Below are positions 44,777 to 53,641 of a stretch of DNA of 64,000 bases, piece by piece. The DNA comes from Eustoma russellianum (Eukaryota > Streptophyta > Magnoliopsida > Gentianales > Gentianaceae): the NCBI GenBank assembly GCA_036186865.1, contig AP025055.1, forward strand, positions 2,518,341 to 2,582,340, written 5' to 3'. The notes beneath the pieces are model-generated. The model worked only from the letters and a program-made list of their open reading frames with translations. It had not been told where the DNA came from and made no database searches. Position numbers and translations under genes: made by a program. Numbering within the stretch: position 1 is the first letter of the stretch; each line of letters opens with the position of its first letter.

Positions 44777-45613
44777 CGGGTGGGATCAGGGCAGACAGAT
44801 TCTAAGGCCAAAAATGAGGCCACGAATCAAGGCATGCCACGTCGCCCAGCTGTCCTTTTTTTGCTAAGGCAAAAAACGATGCCTTCTTTCCTTCTTTCCC
44901 TTTTCTCTTACACTAATTCTCCAAAATTATTTTTCCCTCCAGCCCCCAAAAATCGTCGGCAGCCTCCCACTTCTCCGGCTGAGACAAGAACAAAGCCGAG
45001 TATAAAACTGCAATAAAAATATTGAGAAGAAGATGGCCAACCGTGCAGGAAGAATTGGCAGGAAAATTAGCCATCTAATCTAGAAGCTAATTACTAACCA
45101 ACCAAAGATAATTAAACTGTTGGAAAGCATTTAAGATAACTAAACTCTAGTTTAACTCCACTTCTATATACAAGTCAACCATCTGCTGGCGCACCTTCAT
45201 CAGAACCTCATTTGAAAACCCTCTTTCATGATTGTAAGTGTCGTGACCAATCAATGGTGCTGAATCCATTGGTAAGCTCAAGTCAGAATATTTTGTCTTA
45301 TCCATGTGAAGATTTTACGAGAGAAAGTGGCTTGTCTCGCCGGAGAAGAGGGAGGCTGCCGACGATTTTTGGGGGCTCGCCGGAGAAGAGGGAGGCTGCC
45401 GACGTTTTTTGGGGGCTGGAGGGAAAAATAATTTAGGGTATCTTTTTTGGCCTCAGCAGGTTGGGGGTTTCTTTAAAGTGACACGTTTTCGTATCTTAGT
45501 GGTCAGCGAAAAAAAGTTTTTTTCTTTACAAAAAGAACAGCTGGGCGACGTGGCATGCCTTGATTCATGGCTTCGCTTTTGGTCTTAGAGTCTGCCTGTC
45601 CTGATCTCACCCG
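44777..45613. mobile_element. Nonautonomous DNA transposon with long inverted repeats, inside a SINE
   Basis: The ends read CGGGTGGGATCAGGGCAGAC and, reversed, CGGGTGAGATCAGGACAGG; the arms remain similar for about 220-290 bp, including AATCAAGGCATGCCACGTCG and CCCCCAAAAA-CGTCGGCAGCC. The flanks carry CTCAACCCG (44768-44776) and TTCAACCCG (45614-45622), an 8 of 9 bp target duplication. In the right arm a 41-bp block is duplicated in tandem (45333-45416). The centre (about 45005-45305) has no identified gene. Superfamily: MULE (9 bp) or hAT (8 bp). Confidence 0.75.
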
Positions 45614-45655
45614 TTCAACCCGAGTATCAACTGGACTATGACCCAGACTGCTTTC
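45614..45655 (-). repeat. SINE (family S1), other part
   Basis: The A-box side of the interrupted SINE: reversed CATAGTCCAGTTGATACTCGG. It joins 44776 if one target-duplication copy and the inserted element are removed. Confidence 0.7.
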
Positions 45656-45879
45656 CGTGCTTAGCTTGTATGCTAGATATCTAGGCATTATTCTTATCTG
45701 GCATTTATACTTTTGTGTTTCTGTTCAACTTTCGTGGAAAATGACTTTTTTTCCTTCCTTTTTTATCGGACGATTAGAACTATGCCTCAATTAATCCCCT
45801 TTTCGTCTTTCCTGAAAAAGAGATTGCTTGTGAACGGGAGTGCAATAGAGGAGAGGACTACCGCTTTATCAAGCTAACC

Positions 45880-46062
45880 ATTATCCGCTACAATGTAAGT
45901 CTCGATCTTACGCAGCGACTCACATAAAGTGTCGCCCTGTAAACCAGCCGAAACTTTCGGCCTAGCAGCAGAGGAACACACACTGTGCGTGTCTTTGGAA
46001 TCGAACTCTTGACCTCTTTAAGCAAATCCTTACCCGAGTACCAACTGAACTATGTCCGGAGT
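45880..46062 (-). repeat. tRNA-derived SINE (family S1)
   Basis: Reversed A box CATAGTTCAGTTGGTACTCGG, B box AGAGTTCGATTCC, then CACAGTGTGTGTTCC and the CGACACTTTATGTGAGTC body phrase, in the standard family order. Confidence 0.78.
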
Positions 46063-46191
46063 CAATATAGTAACCAACTTGTTATTACACTATCTTAGAA
46101 TCTTTACTGAAAATCCCATAGCAAAGGTTGTTTTATTTGAAATACCTTACCTCCTACACGCTGAAGTAACAACGCCCTCTCTGATACCAAT

Positions 46192-46590
46192 TGAAGTAAA
46201 CAACGGATTCAAGAACACTACGCGTAAAAAGCACAACACATTTTTATTGATGTTCGGAAAATAACTCAAAACCAAACTACCACTCGCCGCCACTTGTCAA
46301 TGACCCTACCCGGCATTGACTCACCAATCACCATACCCGGGATTGGTATTTGGCACCCTTGGTCTTGGAACTCTTGGCACTCTTGGCGCTCTTGGCACTC
46401 TTGAGGCACGATCTACTATGGCCAGCTGACCCTATATATAGACACAACTTGTCTAAACAAAACCAAAACCTAATAGGACTAGATAAACATCATTAAAACA
46501 AATCCTAACTAGAATAGATAAAGGCAACTAAGGAATCTTAAGATAATAACTCTATCTTTAATTTCTACTAATTAGAATCCAAATCTAACA
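46192..46590 (-). repeat. LTR of a truncated copia-like element
   Basis: On the minus strand the segment starts TGTTAGATTTGG (46590) and ends TTCA, followed by ATTGGTATCAGAGAGGG, a primer-binding site with the initiator-Met core. A TATA motif (CTATATATAG) lies at 46432-46441. Only about 120 bp of internal sequence follow before a SINE, so this is a 5' LTR with its body lost. A local CTCTTGGCA repeat occurs at about 46370-46405. Confidence 0.7.
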
Positions 46591-47009
46591 AGGAAATTAT
46601 CCAACGCATGCACATTTGCAGATGATTCTGTGAGGAATACAAATAAGACCGACAAAATGGTGATAGAAAAATGTGGATTCTTATAATACTGGGACTCCAA
46701 GTGCCATGAAGAATCTCAAATTGAAGCTCAATTAGAATGCTGTTGAATCTTGATGTCAAATTCACCTTTATTTTCTGTCCCTTTAAAGCTGGCTTAGACA
46801 GACTTCAACTTCATTGCATCCTCACTCTTAGACAGTCTTTTGTACTTTGTGATCTCAAATATCAGTGTAGTTATTAGTATGCATGATTCTTCTCACCTAT
46901 CAGGGTAGTAATCATGGTATCAAATATTTTGTAGTGATTGTCTGCTTTTGAAAACGTATAGTGATTCTCTATGTTTTGGGATAGTATATGGTTCTTTGTC
47001 AATAGAAAT
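46591..47009. other. Gene-free stretch
   Basis: AT-rich single-copy-looking sequence; nothing recognised. Confidence 0.4.
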
Positions 47010-47248
47010 AGATTTAATGACACACTCTTCTTTGACTTTCGATATGATGGAATAAAACAAAATCACTCACTAAATTGGATGTGCTTCTTATGTGGTTAAA
47101 TAACAGTTGATCGATACAGCTTGACATAATTTTCATTATGCGTCATCGGAAAACAACCTCTATGTGTTTCTAACACATGAATATAGTTGCGTACACCCGA
47201 CCCTCCATTTATAGGGTCCTCTAAGACAATGGAATAATGTTGTTATTA
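47010..47248 (+). repeat. TTG-tail repeat (family R1), diverged
   Basis: It keeps TTAATGACACACTCTTCTTTGAC, GATATGATGGAATAAAAC and the AATGTTGTTATTA tail, with the tail eroded. Confidence 0.65.
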
Positions 47249-47597
47249 TAAGGTTCTTTGTCAGTATTGTAATCAGCGCATGAGGAACTGTATACTAGTA
47301 TCCAGCCACGCAGTGAGCACAAAGCAAATTATTCTTTCGCCTTTTACTAAATAACTGTATAGTAGTGCTCTGTATTTTGGAACTTATTAGTCTGTATTCT
47401 GCAATTGGCATGTATTTTTTCAACTCAAGTACCAAGGCCTAGTGAAGTTCTTATGTTATATTATATAAATTTGATTTTCTTACGTTACTTACATTTTTTA
47501 CAACTCACTCTCATCCCAATGAGAGTTTTTTTACAACGCACTCTCATCCCAATGAGAGGCTTAACCCGTGCATCTACACAGGTTAGGCCACTAGTAA

Positions 47598-48674
47598 GGG
47601 GAGAAGTTTCAGTGACGCGTCATGCCTTATACGCGATTTGATGCAGCCACTCACAGGTCGACACGTGGCGACGCACATAAATTTTTTTTTGCATTATTTC
47701 ATTTTATACAAAATATAAAAAATATTCGTTCTTCATCAACCCTAAACCCAGTAGGCGGCGTTTCTATTTCTTCGGGTTTCTTCGTCTTTTCTTCCTTACT
47801 ATTGATTCCCATTTTTCAATTAGAAAATCATCATGCCAATCGAATAACAATGTTCTCAACGGCGACATAGATCTGGTCTTTCTTCTCAACGATTTGTCAC
47901 GGAATTTTGAACTAGATCTCTCTCTTTCAGCTTTACAATCATCAAATCCCGCCTAAGATTCGTCTAAATCGATCAATGGGGCCAATACCTGAGGCCTTTG
48001 GAGATAAGAGGAGAGCTTCATAGGCCGTATCTGACCGTTCAAGAAAAGCTCATCAGCGGAACTCATATAAGATCCGGCGGACACACTGCCATTTGTATTA
48101 GCAACCGGTGGAGAGAAACCGAACTCGAAAGGAAAGCTAGATGAACCAGTTGATGCCTCAGAAACCAAGGAATTCTTGTGGGTGGAAGGAATGAAGTGCA
48201 TTGGGCTCGCCGGAGCACTGTAGTAAAAGCCACCGGCGTCGACGAGTGGTAGGGGGCAATGCGACCTGGGCTAGAGGGGGCACTTACAAAAGGGGTGGAG
48301 CACGCGCTACTGTCGTTGTAAATTTCGAAGTCGTCGGAAAATAAGGTGGTGGGATGATGGCGGTTATGGAAGGGGGGGGTCTTGGCCGGTGGTGGTGGTG
48401 GGTAACATGTTATTCTGGGAAAGGAGGTTTCTTGGGGAATGGAAAAGAGGTGGGTTCTATGGAGTTGTTTTCACCGGAGTGATTGGGAGTCTGGAGGCCG
48501 GAGCTGGGAAGAAATGGGAAGGACAAGTGAGAGAAAGTTGCAAAATATTTTTTATATTTTGTATAGAATGAAATAATGCGAAAAATAAAAAAATTCATCC
48601 GGTCGCCACGTGTCGGCTTGTGAGTGGCCGCGTCAAATCGCGTATTGGGCAGGACGCGTCACCGAAACTCCCCC
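47598..48674. mobile_element. Pack-MULE-like element carrying a host gene fragment
   Basis: The 1077-bp element has inverted ends of about 130 bp: GGGGAGAAGTTTCAGTGACG on the left and, reversed, GGGGGAGTTTCGGTGACG on the right, with shared GCGATTTGA, CCGACACGTGGCGAC and TACAAAATATAAAAAATATT. It is flanked by CACTAGTAA on both sides (47589-47597 and 48675-48683), a perfect 9-bp duplication (extendable to CCACTAGTAAG by end ambiguity), as for Mutator-like elements. The interior is unrelated to transposase and encodes part of a DUF1645-like protein on the minus strand. Confidence 0.85.
47953..48408 (-). pseudogene. Captured DUF1645-like gene fragment inside the Pack-MULE
   Basis: From ATG 48408 the minus strand encodes a Pro/His-rich start, then DDFEIYNDSS and a CSTPFVSAPSSPGR stretch. 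In a second frame from about 48235 it reads FYYSAPASPMHFI, PFEFGFSPP and SSADELFLNGQIRPMK, ending at 47953. These short Ser-Ala-Pro motifs and the ADELF-NGQIRP box are features I associate with plant DUF1645 proteins, whose biochemical role is not established. A one-base frameshift near 48235 separates the two frames, so the copy is broken unless spliced around it. The source gene is not in this window. Confidence 0.65.
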
Positions 48675-48764
48675 CACTAGTAAGTTTATAGATAAAAATT
48701 TACTATTTTTTTGTTTTTTGAAAAAAAAAAACTTGGGGACTCGTGGACAGGACAAATAACAACC

Positions 48765-48960
48765 CATAAGAAGTGGGATAGGATCCCCTCACCGCAAAGA
48801 GGATGCGGTGACGCGTGACCGCGCGACACGTGGCAGCAAGGGGATGGTGAGGCTAGATGCGGGTGACCTTCATCTAACCTCACCACCACCTTGCTGCTAC
48901 GTGTCGTACGGTCACAAAAAGAGGTGAAGAAAATAGGGGTTAGGAGATCCCAACCTAGAG
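48765..48960. repeat. Hairpin MITE (family M1)
   Basis: GATGGTGAGGCTAGATG pairs with CATCTAACCTCACCACC; outer arms TGGGATAGGATCCCCTCACC and GGGGTTAGGAGATCCCAACC are imperfect inverted repeats; CGACACGTGGCAGCAAG faces TTGCTGCTACGTGTCG. Confidence 0.75.
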
Positions 48961-49204
48961 TAAGTTTGCTTTTTTTTGTGACTTCCAAAAGGTTCAGCGT
49001 TAAACGCTCTCCTCCAATTTTGTGCATCGGATTCTTTCCGCTACATCTTCAGTTATTTTTCTAGTGTGTAATAAAAGTCTCTGATTTATTTTCTAATCAT
49101 TCACAGATTCCTTTTGTTTCTTTATGCATCTATAGTGTAAATAAATAAATAATTTTTTCAATACTAATAAACCAAATAAACAGCCATAATAGAGGAAGAA
49201 TAAC

Positions 49205-49370
49205 CACCATAGTCCGGAGAGGGGCTGGATTGCTTCGCGATCTGATGTTCGCAGTATTATTCTACACTTTATACAAAAGGCTGTTTATGCAGTTTGAACC
49301 TACGACTTCAAGATCACGAAACAACAATCTTATCAGTTGATACAAGTTACGATATCATGCTTTTATTCAT
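49205..49370 (-). repeat. SINE (family S2)
   Basis: Reversed order of family S2: GCTTCGCGATCTGATG, TACACTTTATACAAAAGGCTG, TTTGAACCTACGACTTC (B box reversed) and CAGTTGATACAAG. It matches the copy at 54712-54850. Confidence 0.65.
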
Positions 49371-49624
49371 AGCGGTCGTCAATTTTTGCTGCCTAATATA
49401 AAATAACTATTTTGCTTTAGAAAACAGAGGGGGATGATTTATGAACAATGTGGACAAAAAGTTTGCCTCTTAAAGGTATATCTCTGTGATTAAAAATTCG
49501 TTACACGGTAAAAATTAACAATAAAATGAACTGAACCGATAGCTAATATATATGTGCCTGTCACTTTCTTTGTGATTGTCATCATGATTAATTATTAAAA
49601 TGTATATGGCTAGTTTTTCTAGGG

Positions 49625-49785
49625 CAGGTTTTTGAGCAACCAGTAAGCTTGTTGATTTGTGACTTTGAAATCACAGGTTCGAGTTGCAGAAACAGTTTAT
49701 TGGACAAAGTGTAAGGTTAGACTGCAAACATCAGATCCTGCATAAACATATAAATTTAATGCACCGAGAACGTCTTTTTATATAT
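49625..49785 (+). repeat. SINE (family S2)
   Basis: A-box-like GAGCAACCAGTAAGCTTG, B box CACAGGTTCGAGTTGC, then GAAACAGTTTATTGGACAAAG and CAGATCCTGCATAAAC. Confidence 0.65.
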
Positions 49786-50029
49786 CTAGTTTTCTTTATT
49801 ATCGTATATACAATAATAAAAGTGTCACTAAATTAAGTCCCAATCTAGCCGTTAACACTGAACACGTGATCCTCTATCATCAACTGCAATCAAGAATCTG
49901 ACTGGACACACTGTGTAGAATAGTTTAAAATTTGTTTGCCATTTAATATAATATATTGTCAGACTGCAACAACTTGCTTTGTCACATGCTGTCTTTGATT
50001 GTTGAGGCAATACTAATTAATAATCCGGT

Positions 50030-50320
50030 TGAGCGTAGAACAAGATAGTTCCGATGATAAATTTAATTGGTGTTCAGTTTGGGACATTAAAACTAGAAAG
50101 TCACAGGTTTATACCGGAACACGCGTACTATGTATGTAATAATGCTATCTAGGTCAGTATGGCTTAAGCTATGATAACTAGCTCTATTGGATTACAGGTT
50201 TGCTGGTTTAGTTTATTTGAGCACCTTGTGTGGTTTTTTGTCCATGTCTTACCAATTCTTGAACGTCGCTGGATTTCTGATTTATATCATCTACGCAGCT
50301 CTATGGAACTGAAAAAGTAG
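50030..50320 (+). repeat. SINE (family S1-like), degraded
   Basis: A worn B-box region (CACAGGTTTATACCGG) is followed by CACCTTGTGTGG, CGTCGCTGGATTTCTGATTTATATCATC and a CTACGCAGCT end, like the ends of other S1 copies. Confidence 0.4.
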
Positions 50321-50599
50321 ATGTCCCCAGAACGAGAGATTAACCTTTTGCAACTAGAATAATGAACAATACATTGCTATATCAAAACATAGAATAATGA
50401 CTAACACACTTGTATAAATTCTGTCCTTCACATAGTCACACACAACAACGAAGCCTTGCGATACTAAAGCTGGAGGTAATAAATTTTTCAACATTTGAAA
50501 CTTTTTATAAATGGATGCAGCAATAATATAACTGTGTTTCTAATCACATGATCCACGTCTCATTAAGAAATTCCTACTTAAATTTGATCGAGACACGAG

Positions 50600-51960
50600 A
50601 AAAGGTAGATGCAGCCACCGAGCCTACCTTTGAAAACATTGACAAGGTCCGCAAGACAGTTTACAGCTAATGAGCCTTCTCCATCAGATGTCCGACAAAA
50701 AGTAAGTGACTTGTATGTTGGTGACAATTCATATGAGATTACTAATTGCTGGTGCTAGTGCTAATAACGAAGAAAGATCTGATGCACAACATGTGTTTAT
50801 TTTGCTTCCAAAGAGGAATCGAGGAGTGCCATCTGAGTGATACTCACTTGAACATGTTTTTCGAAGCTTAGATACCCAGTTAATACAATCAAAGGGAGGA
50901 TTGCGGATGTTACACGTGGGTTCTCTGTCTGTCTTCTTTCAGAATCCATCCCACATACAGTACACAAGGAAAACAAGAAAACTGTATGGCGAGAGGCCAC
51001 CGCCACGGAGATAAAAGACTTAAAAAAGAATGGAACATGGAAAAGCGCGTGCTACCAAAAGAAAAAAAAACCCAATAGAATACGAGTGGGTTTTCACCAT
51101 TAAATATAAGACAGGTGGCACAATCGAGCGCCATAAAGCAATGTTGATATATAAAGGGTATACACATGTACTACATAAGAAAGAGCACTTGGTTACCTGT
51201 TTGATAATCTATGTAGACGGCATGATCATAATAGGAAATAACAAGGAGGAAATTGCTCAACTTTGAGAAAGTCTGTTTACAGAGTTTGAGATGAAAGATC
51301 TATGTGATCTCAAGAATCAAGGCAATCAAAGGTAGGGGAACAGAATGTCTGAAAATGGGATAGTGGCGTAAACCTAATGATACTCAATAATAGCAAACCA
51401 TGGGCTGAAAATAGTACAAGGGGCTCCACAGATGAATCAAGAGCAATATCAAAGACTGATAGGAAAGTTGATATACCTCTCTCACATAAGACCTGACATT
51501 GCTTATGCTGTCAAAATAGTGAGCCAATTCATGCACTAGCCTCAAGAGGAACACTTGGAGGCAGCTATGAGAATAATCTGGTACTTAAAAGGCACACAAG
51601 GTAGAGATATTCTGTTATGAAAGAACGGACACCTAGATTTTGAAGTCTTTACTGATGCATACTGGACAAGTAACCTAAATGATAGACGGTCTACTTCAGG
51701 ACACTTTATCTTGGTTGACAGAAACTTGGTAACATAGAGAAGTAAAATAAATGCAAAAGGTAATGGCTATTTTCCAGTGCTGTGGCAGAATGTAGGGACA
51801 TCGCAAAGGAGATGATGGAGATCTTGTAGAAAAAGAAGTTGACGGGTGAAATAGGTTTTCCGCTCAAGAACCCGATCAAGTTGATGCGCGAGAACAAGAC
51901 ACTGATTTGTATCTCGGAAAATACAGTACAGCATGACACTACATATAATATACACATGCA
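50600..51960 (+). pseudogene. Copia pol relic (element D): partial RT and RNase H
   Basis: Broken plus-strand frames show NKKTVWREATATEIKDL and KKNGTWKS (about 50970-51045), YEWVFTIKYKTGGTIERHKA (51080-51140), a deletion, then LIIYVDGMIIIGNNKEE (51198-51255; YVDG where YVDD is expected), EFEMKDLCDLK, a LIGKLIYLSHIRPDIAYAV stretch (about 51455-51515), DRRSTSG (about 51683) and an EIGFPLKNPIKLM-like stretch (about 51850). The order is that of copia RT and RNase H. Gag, protease, integrase and LTRs were not found. Inactive fragment of a lineage different from A and C. Confidence 0.78.
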
Positions 51961-52040
51961 CTCACACATACATATAAAAACATAATAAAGAGCCAAAAAC
52001 ACATACATACTTGCATAAATACATAAACACATATACATAC

Positions 52041-52044
<4 letters not shown>

Positions 52045-52087
<43 letters not shown>
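52045..52087. repeat. (TA)n microsatellite
   Basis: About 20 TA units between CA/TG-rich flanks (51945-52135). Confidence 0.88.
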
Positions 52088-52088
<1 letters not shown>

Positions 52089-52453
52089 ATATCTATATAT
52101 GTATGTATGTGTGTGTATGTATGTATACACGCATGAGTGTGTCTATTAATTGTATGCCTACACGCATACAATTGATATGTACTTCAAAAGTGATCCTTCA
52201 GTACCAACATAATGCTAAAAAAGCTATGTTTGTTAAACTAAATATCAGATCAGACTACAAATGCAACTTATTGTCAGAGGCATTCCATCTCTACTATAGA
52301 TATGATCCTGCGAATGATTTGAGATTTTTAGCACAGTTTTATAGTTACTTGCTCTCAGCTTTGTTTAGTTATAGATTATATCATAACCTCTACCATAGAT
52401 CCAACATTCGCAAATTCTTTAATTCATTAAATACAAGTTTTCTGGATATTAAT

Positions 52454-52566
52454 ACAACAACAACATTACTCTATTGCCTTAGAGCCTCCCGCCTATAGCG
52501 GGGTATAGAGAGGCCGGATATATACAACAATACCCATGTGTTAAAAAGGCACAGAGGTTGTTTCCT
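52454..52566 (-). repeat. TTG-tail repeat (family R1), 5'-truncated
   Basis: A reversed 3' half: the CAACAACAAC tail, then CCGCCTATAGCGG and ACCCATGTG phrases. Confidence 0.65.
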
Positions 52567-52661
52567 GGATATTAATATTTTACCAAAATGACAGCAAACT
52601 TATCCAGAGGAGACTTCTACAAGGCTAAATTCCCCAGTTGCCCGAGTTGCAAACTAGCGAC

Positions 52662-52934
52662 TCAAGTTATAGCCCTCTTGCTACAACTTGGGCATTTGTA
52701 CTGCTTCATGTCCTCTGCCTTTGCTGGAGTGATTTTGACGCATTGTCCATTGAACCATCTCTCACAATTGTCGAAGCAAATCCAAAATTCATTACTAGCA
52801 TAGGTTTCCCAACAAGCTACGCATAGCGTTGTTCCTTGTTCATCATCATCCTCATCTTCTTCTCCTCCACTCTCATCCTCTTCTTTAACTCGAGGCATCT
52901 TTAGTGCTTCTGCTTGAAACTCGTGATGTCTAGA
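52662..52934 (-). pseudogene. Orphan terminal exon of an Alfin-like PHD-finger gene
   Basis: After a usable acceptor (TTTGGCAG, ending 52935) the frame reads through KMPRVKEEDESGGEEDEDDD to a PHD finger: TTLCVACWETYASNEFWIC, DNCERWFNGQC, KITPAKAEDMKQYKCPSC, and stops after KRAIT. Spacing and wording match the C-terminal exon of plant Alfin-like proteins, which bind histone H3 trimethylated on Lys4. The His ligand (usual WFHG) is Asn here and the second Cys pair is displaced (C-F-D-N-C), so zinc binding should fail. The N-terminal Alfin domain is absent nearby. Most likely a duplicated gene fragment. Confidence 0.75.
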
Positions 52935-52970
52935 CTGCCAAAGTAGATGAGCCAACACATAACACAGTAT

Positions 52971-53220
52971 AACAACAACCAACAACAACCGTACACAATA
53001 TTACCCTATTACTTTAGATGCTCTCGTCTATGGGACCATACCCATGCGTGATAAACATACTGAGGCTGTTTTCCGATGACCCATAATAAAAATTGCGTCA
53101 AGCTGTGTCGATTAACTGATACCTCACAATATAAAAAGCGCAACCAATTTAGTGAGTCATTTTGCTTTATTCCATCATATTCCAAAGTCAAAGAAGAGTG
53201 TGTTCTTAACTCCATTGAAA
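52971..53220 (-). repeat. TTG-tail repeat (family R1)
   Basis: A reversed full copy directly upstream of the Alfin-like exon; it begins with the CAACAACC tail and ends at GTTCTTAACTCCATTGAAAA. Confidence 0.75.
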
Positions 53221-53278
53221 ATTAAAAGATACTAGACACTGTCAACTGAATCTTCAAAATGTTAAACGGGAGAAATGG

Positions 53279-53411
53279 TCCCCTACTTGAATGATATTGA
53301 AGTTTTGGAGGCTCTTAGGGAGGCTTGTAATTGGTGTGAGGAAAGAAATTGCTCAAATGTTATTCTTCAAAGTGATGCCATAAACATTATCAATTGTTTA
53401 AGTAATGATTG
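53279..53411 (+). pseudogene. RNase H-like (RVT_3) fragment of a LINE-type element
   Basis: The plus strand encodes EVLEALREACNWCEERNCSNVILQSDAINIINCL (in pieces, with normal spacing), which resembles the plant RNase H fold attached to non-LTR reverse transcriptases: AL-REA--W--E and V--QSDA. It is only about 45 codons long. Confidence 0.55.
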
Positions 53412-53475
53412 AGTACATCTGACACCTCATACCTTGCTATAGACAGGAGCCTTTAAGTCACTAGGAGTGAGTGTT
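53400..53475 (+). repeat. TTG-tail repeat (family R1), short piece
   Basis: It contains GAGTACATCTGACACCTCATACC and a GACAGGAGCCTTTAAG phrase without the tail. Confidence 0.5.
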
Positions 53476-53641
53476 TGAACCAGAAACCGTTTAGCATAAT
53501 ATTAAAAAAATGAACCAATTAAACATAAACATGGGATAATTGTTGAAAAATAATGCAAAAACGGTAGATAGTTTTAATTTCATGTATCCATTATGACTCG
53601 CTCTTTTCTTTCATAGCTCAATGTATGTATTCTATGAATAA

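Larger units (their letters stand above)
48961..50590. other. Gene-free stretch with three SINE-like copies
   Basis: It holds S2 SINE copies at 49205-49370 (minus) and 49625-49785 (plus) and an S1-like copy at about 50030-50320 (plus). No coding sequence was recognised between them. Confidence 0.5.

Noticed and set aside
47953..48201. A stand-alone small gene at 48 kb
   Set aside because: The frame lies wholly inside a transposon with a perfect 9-bp target duplication and continues upstream in another frame, so it was treated as a captured fragment.
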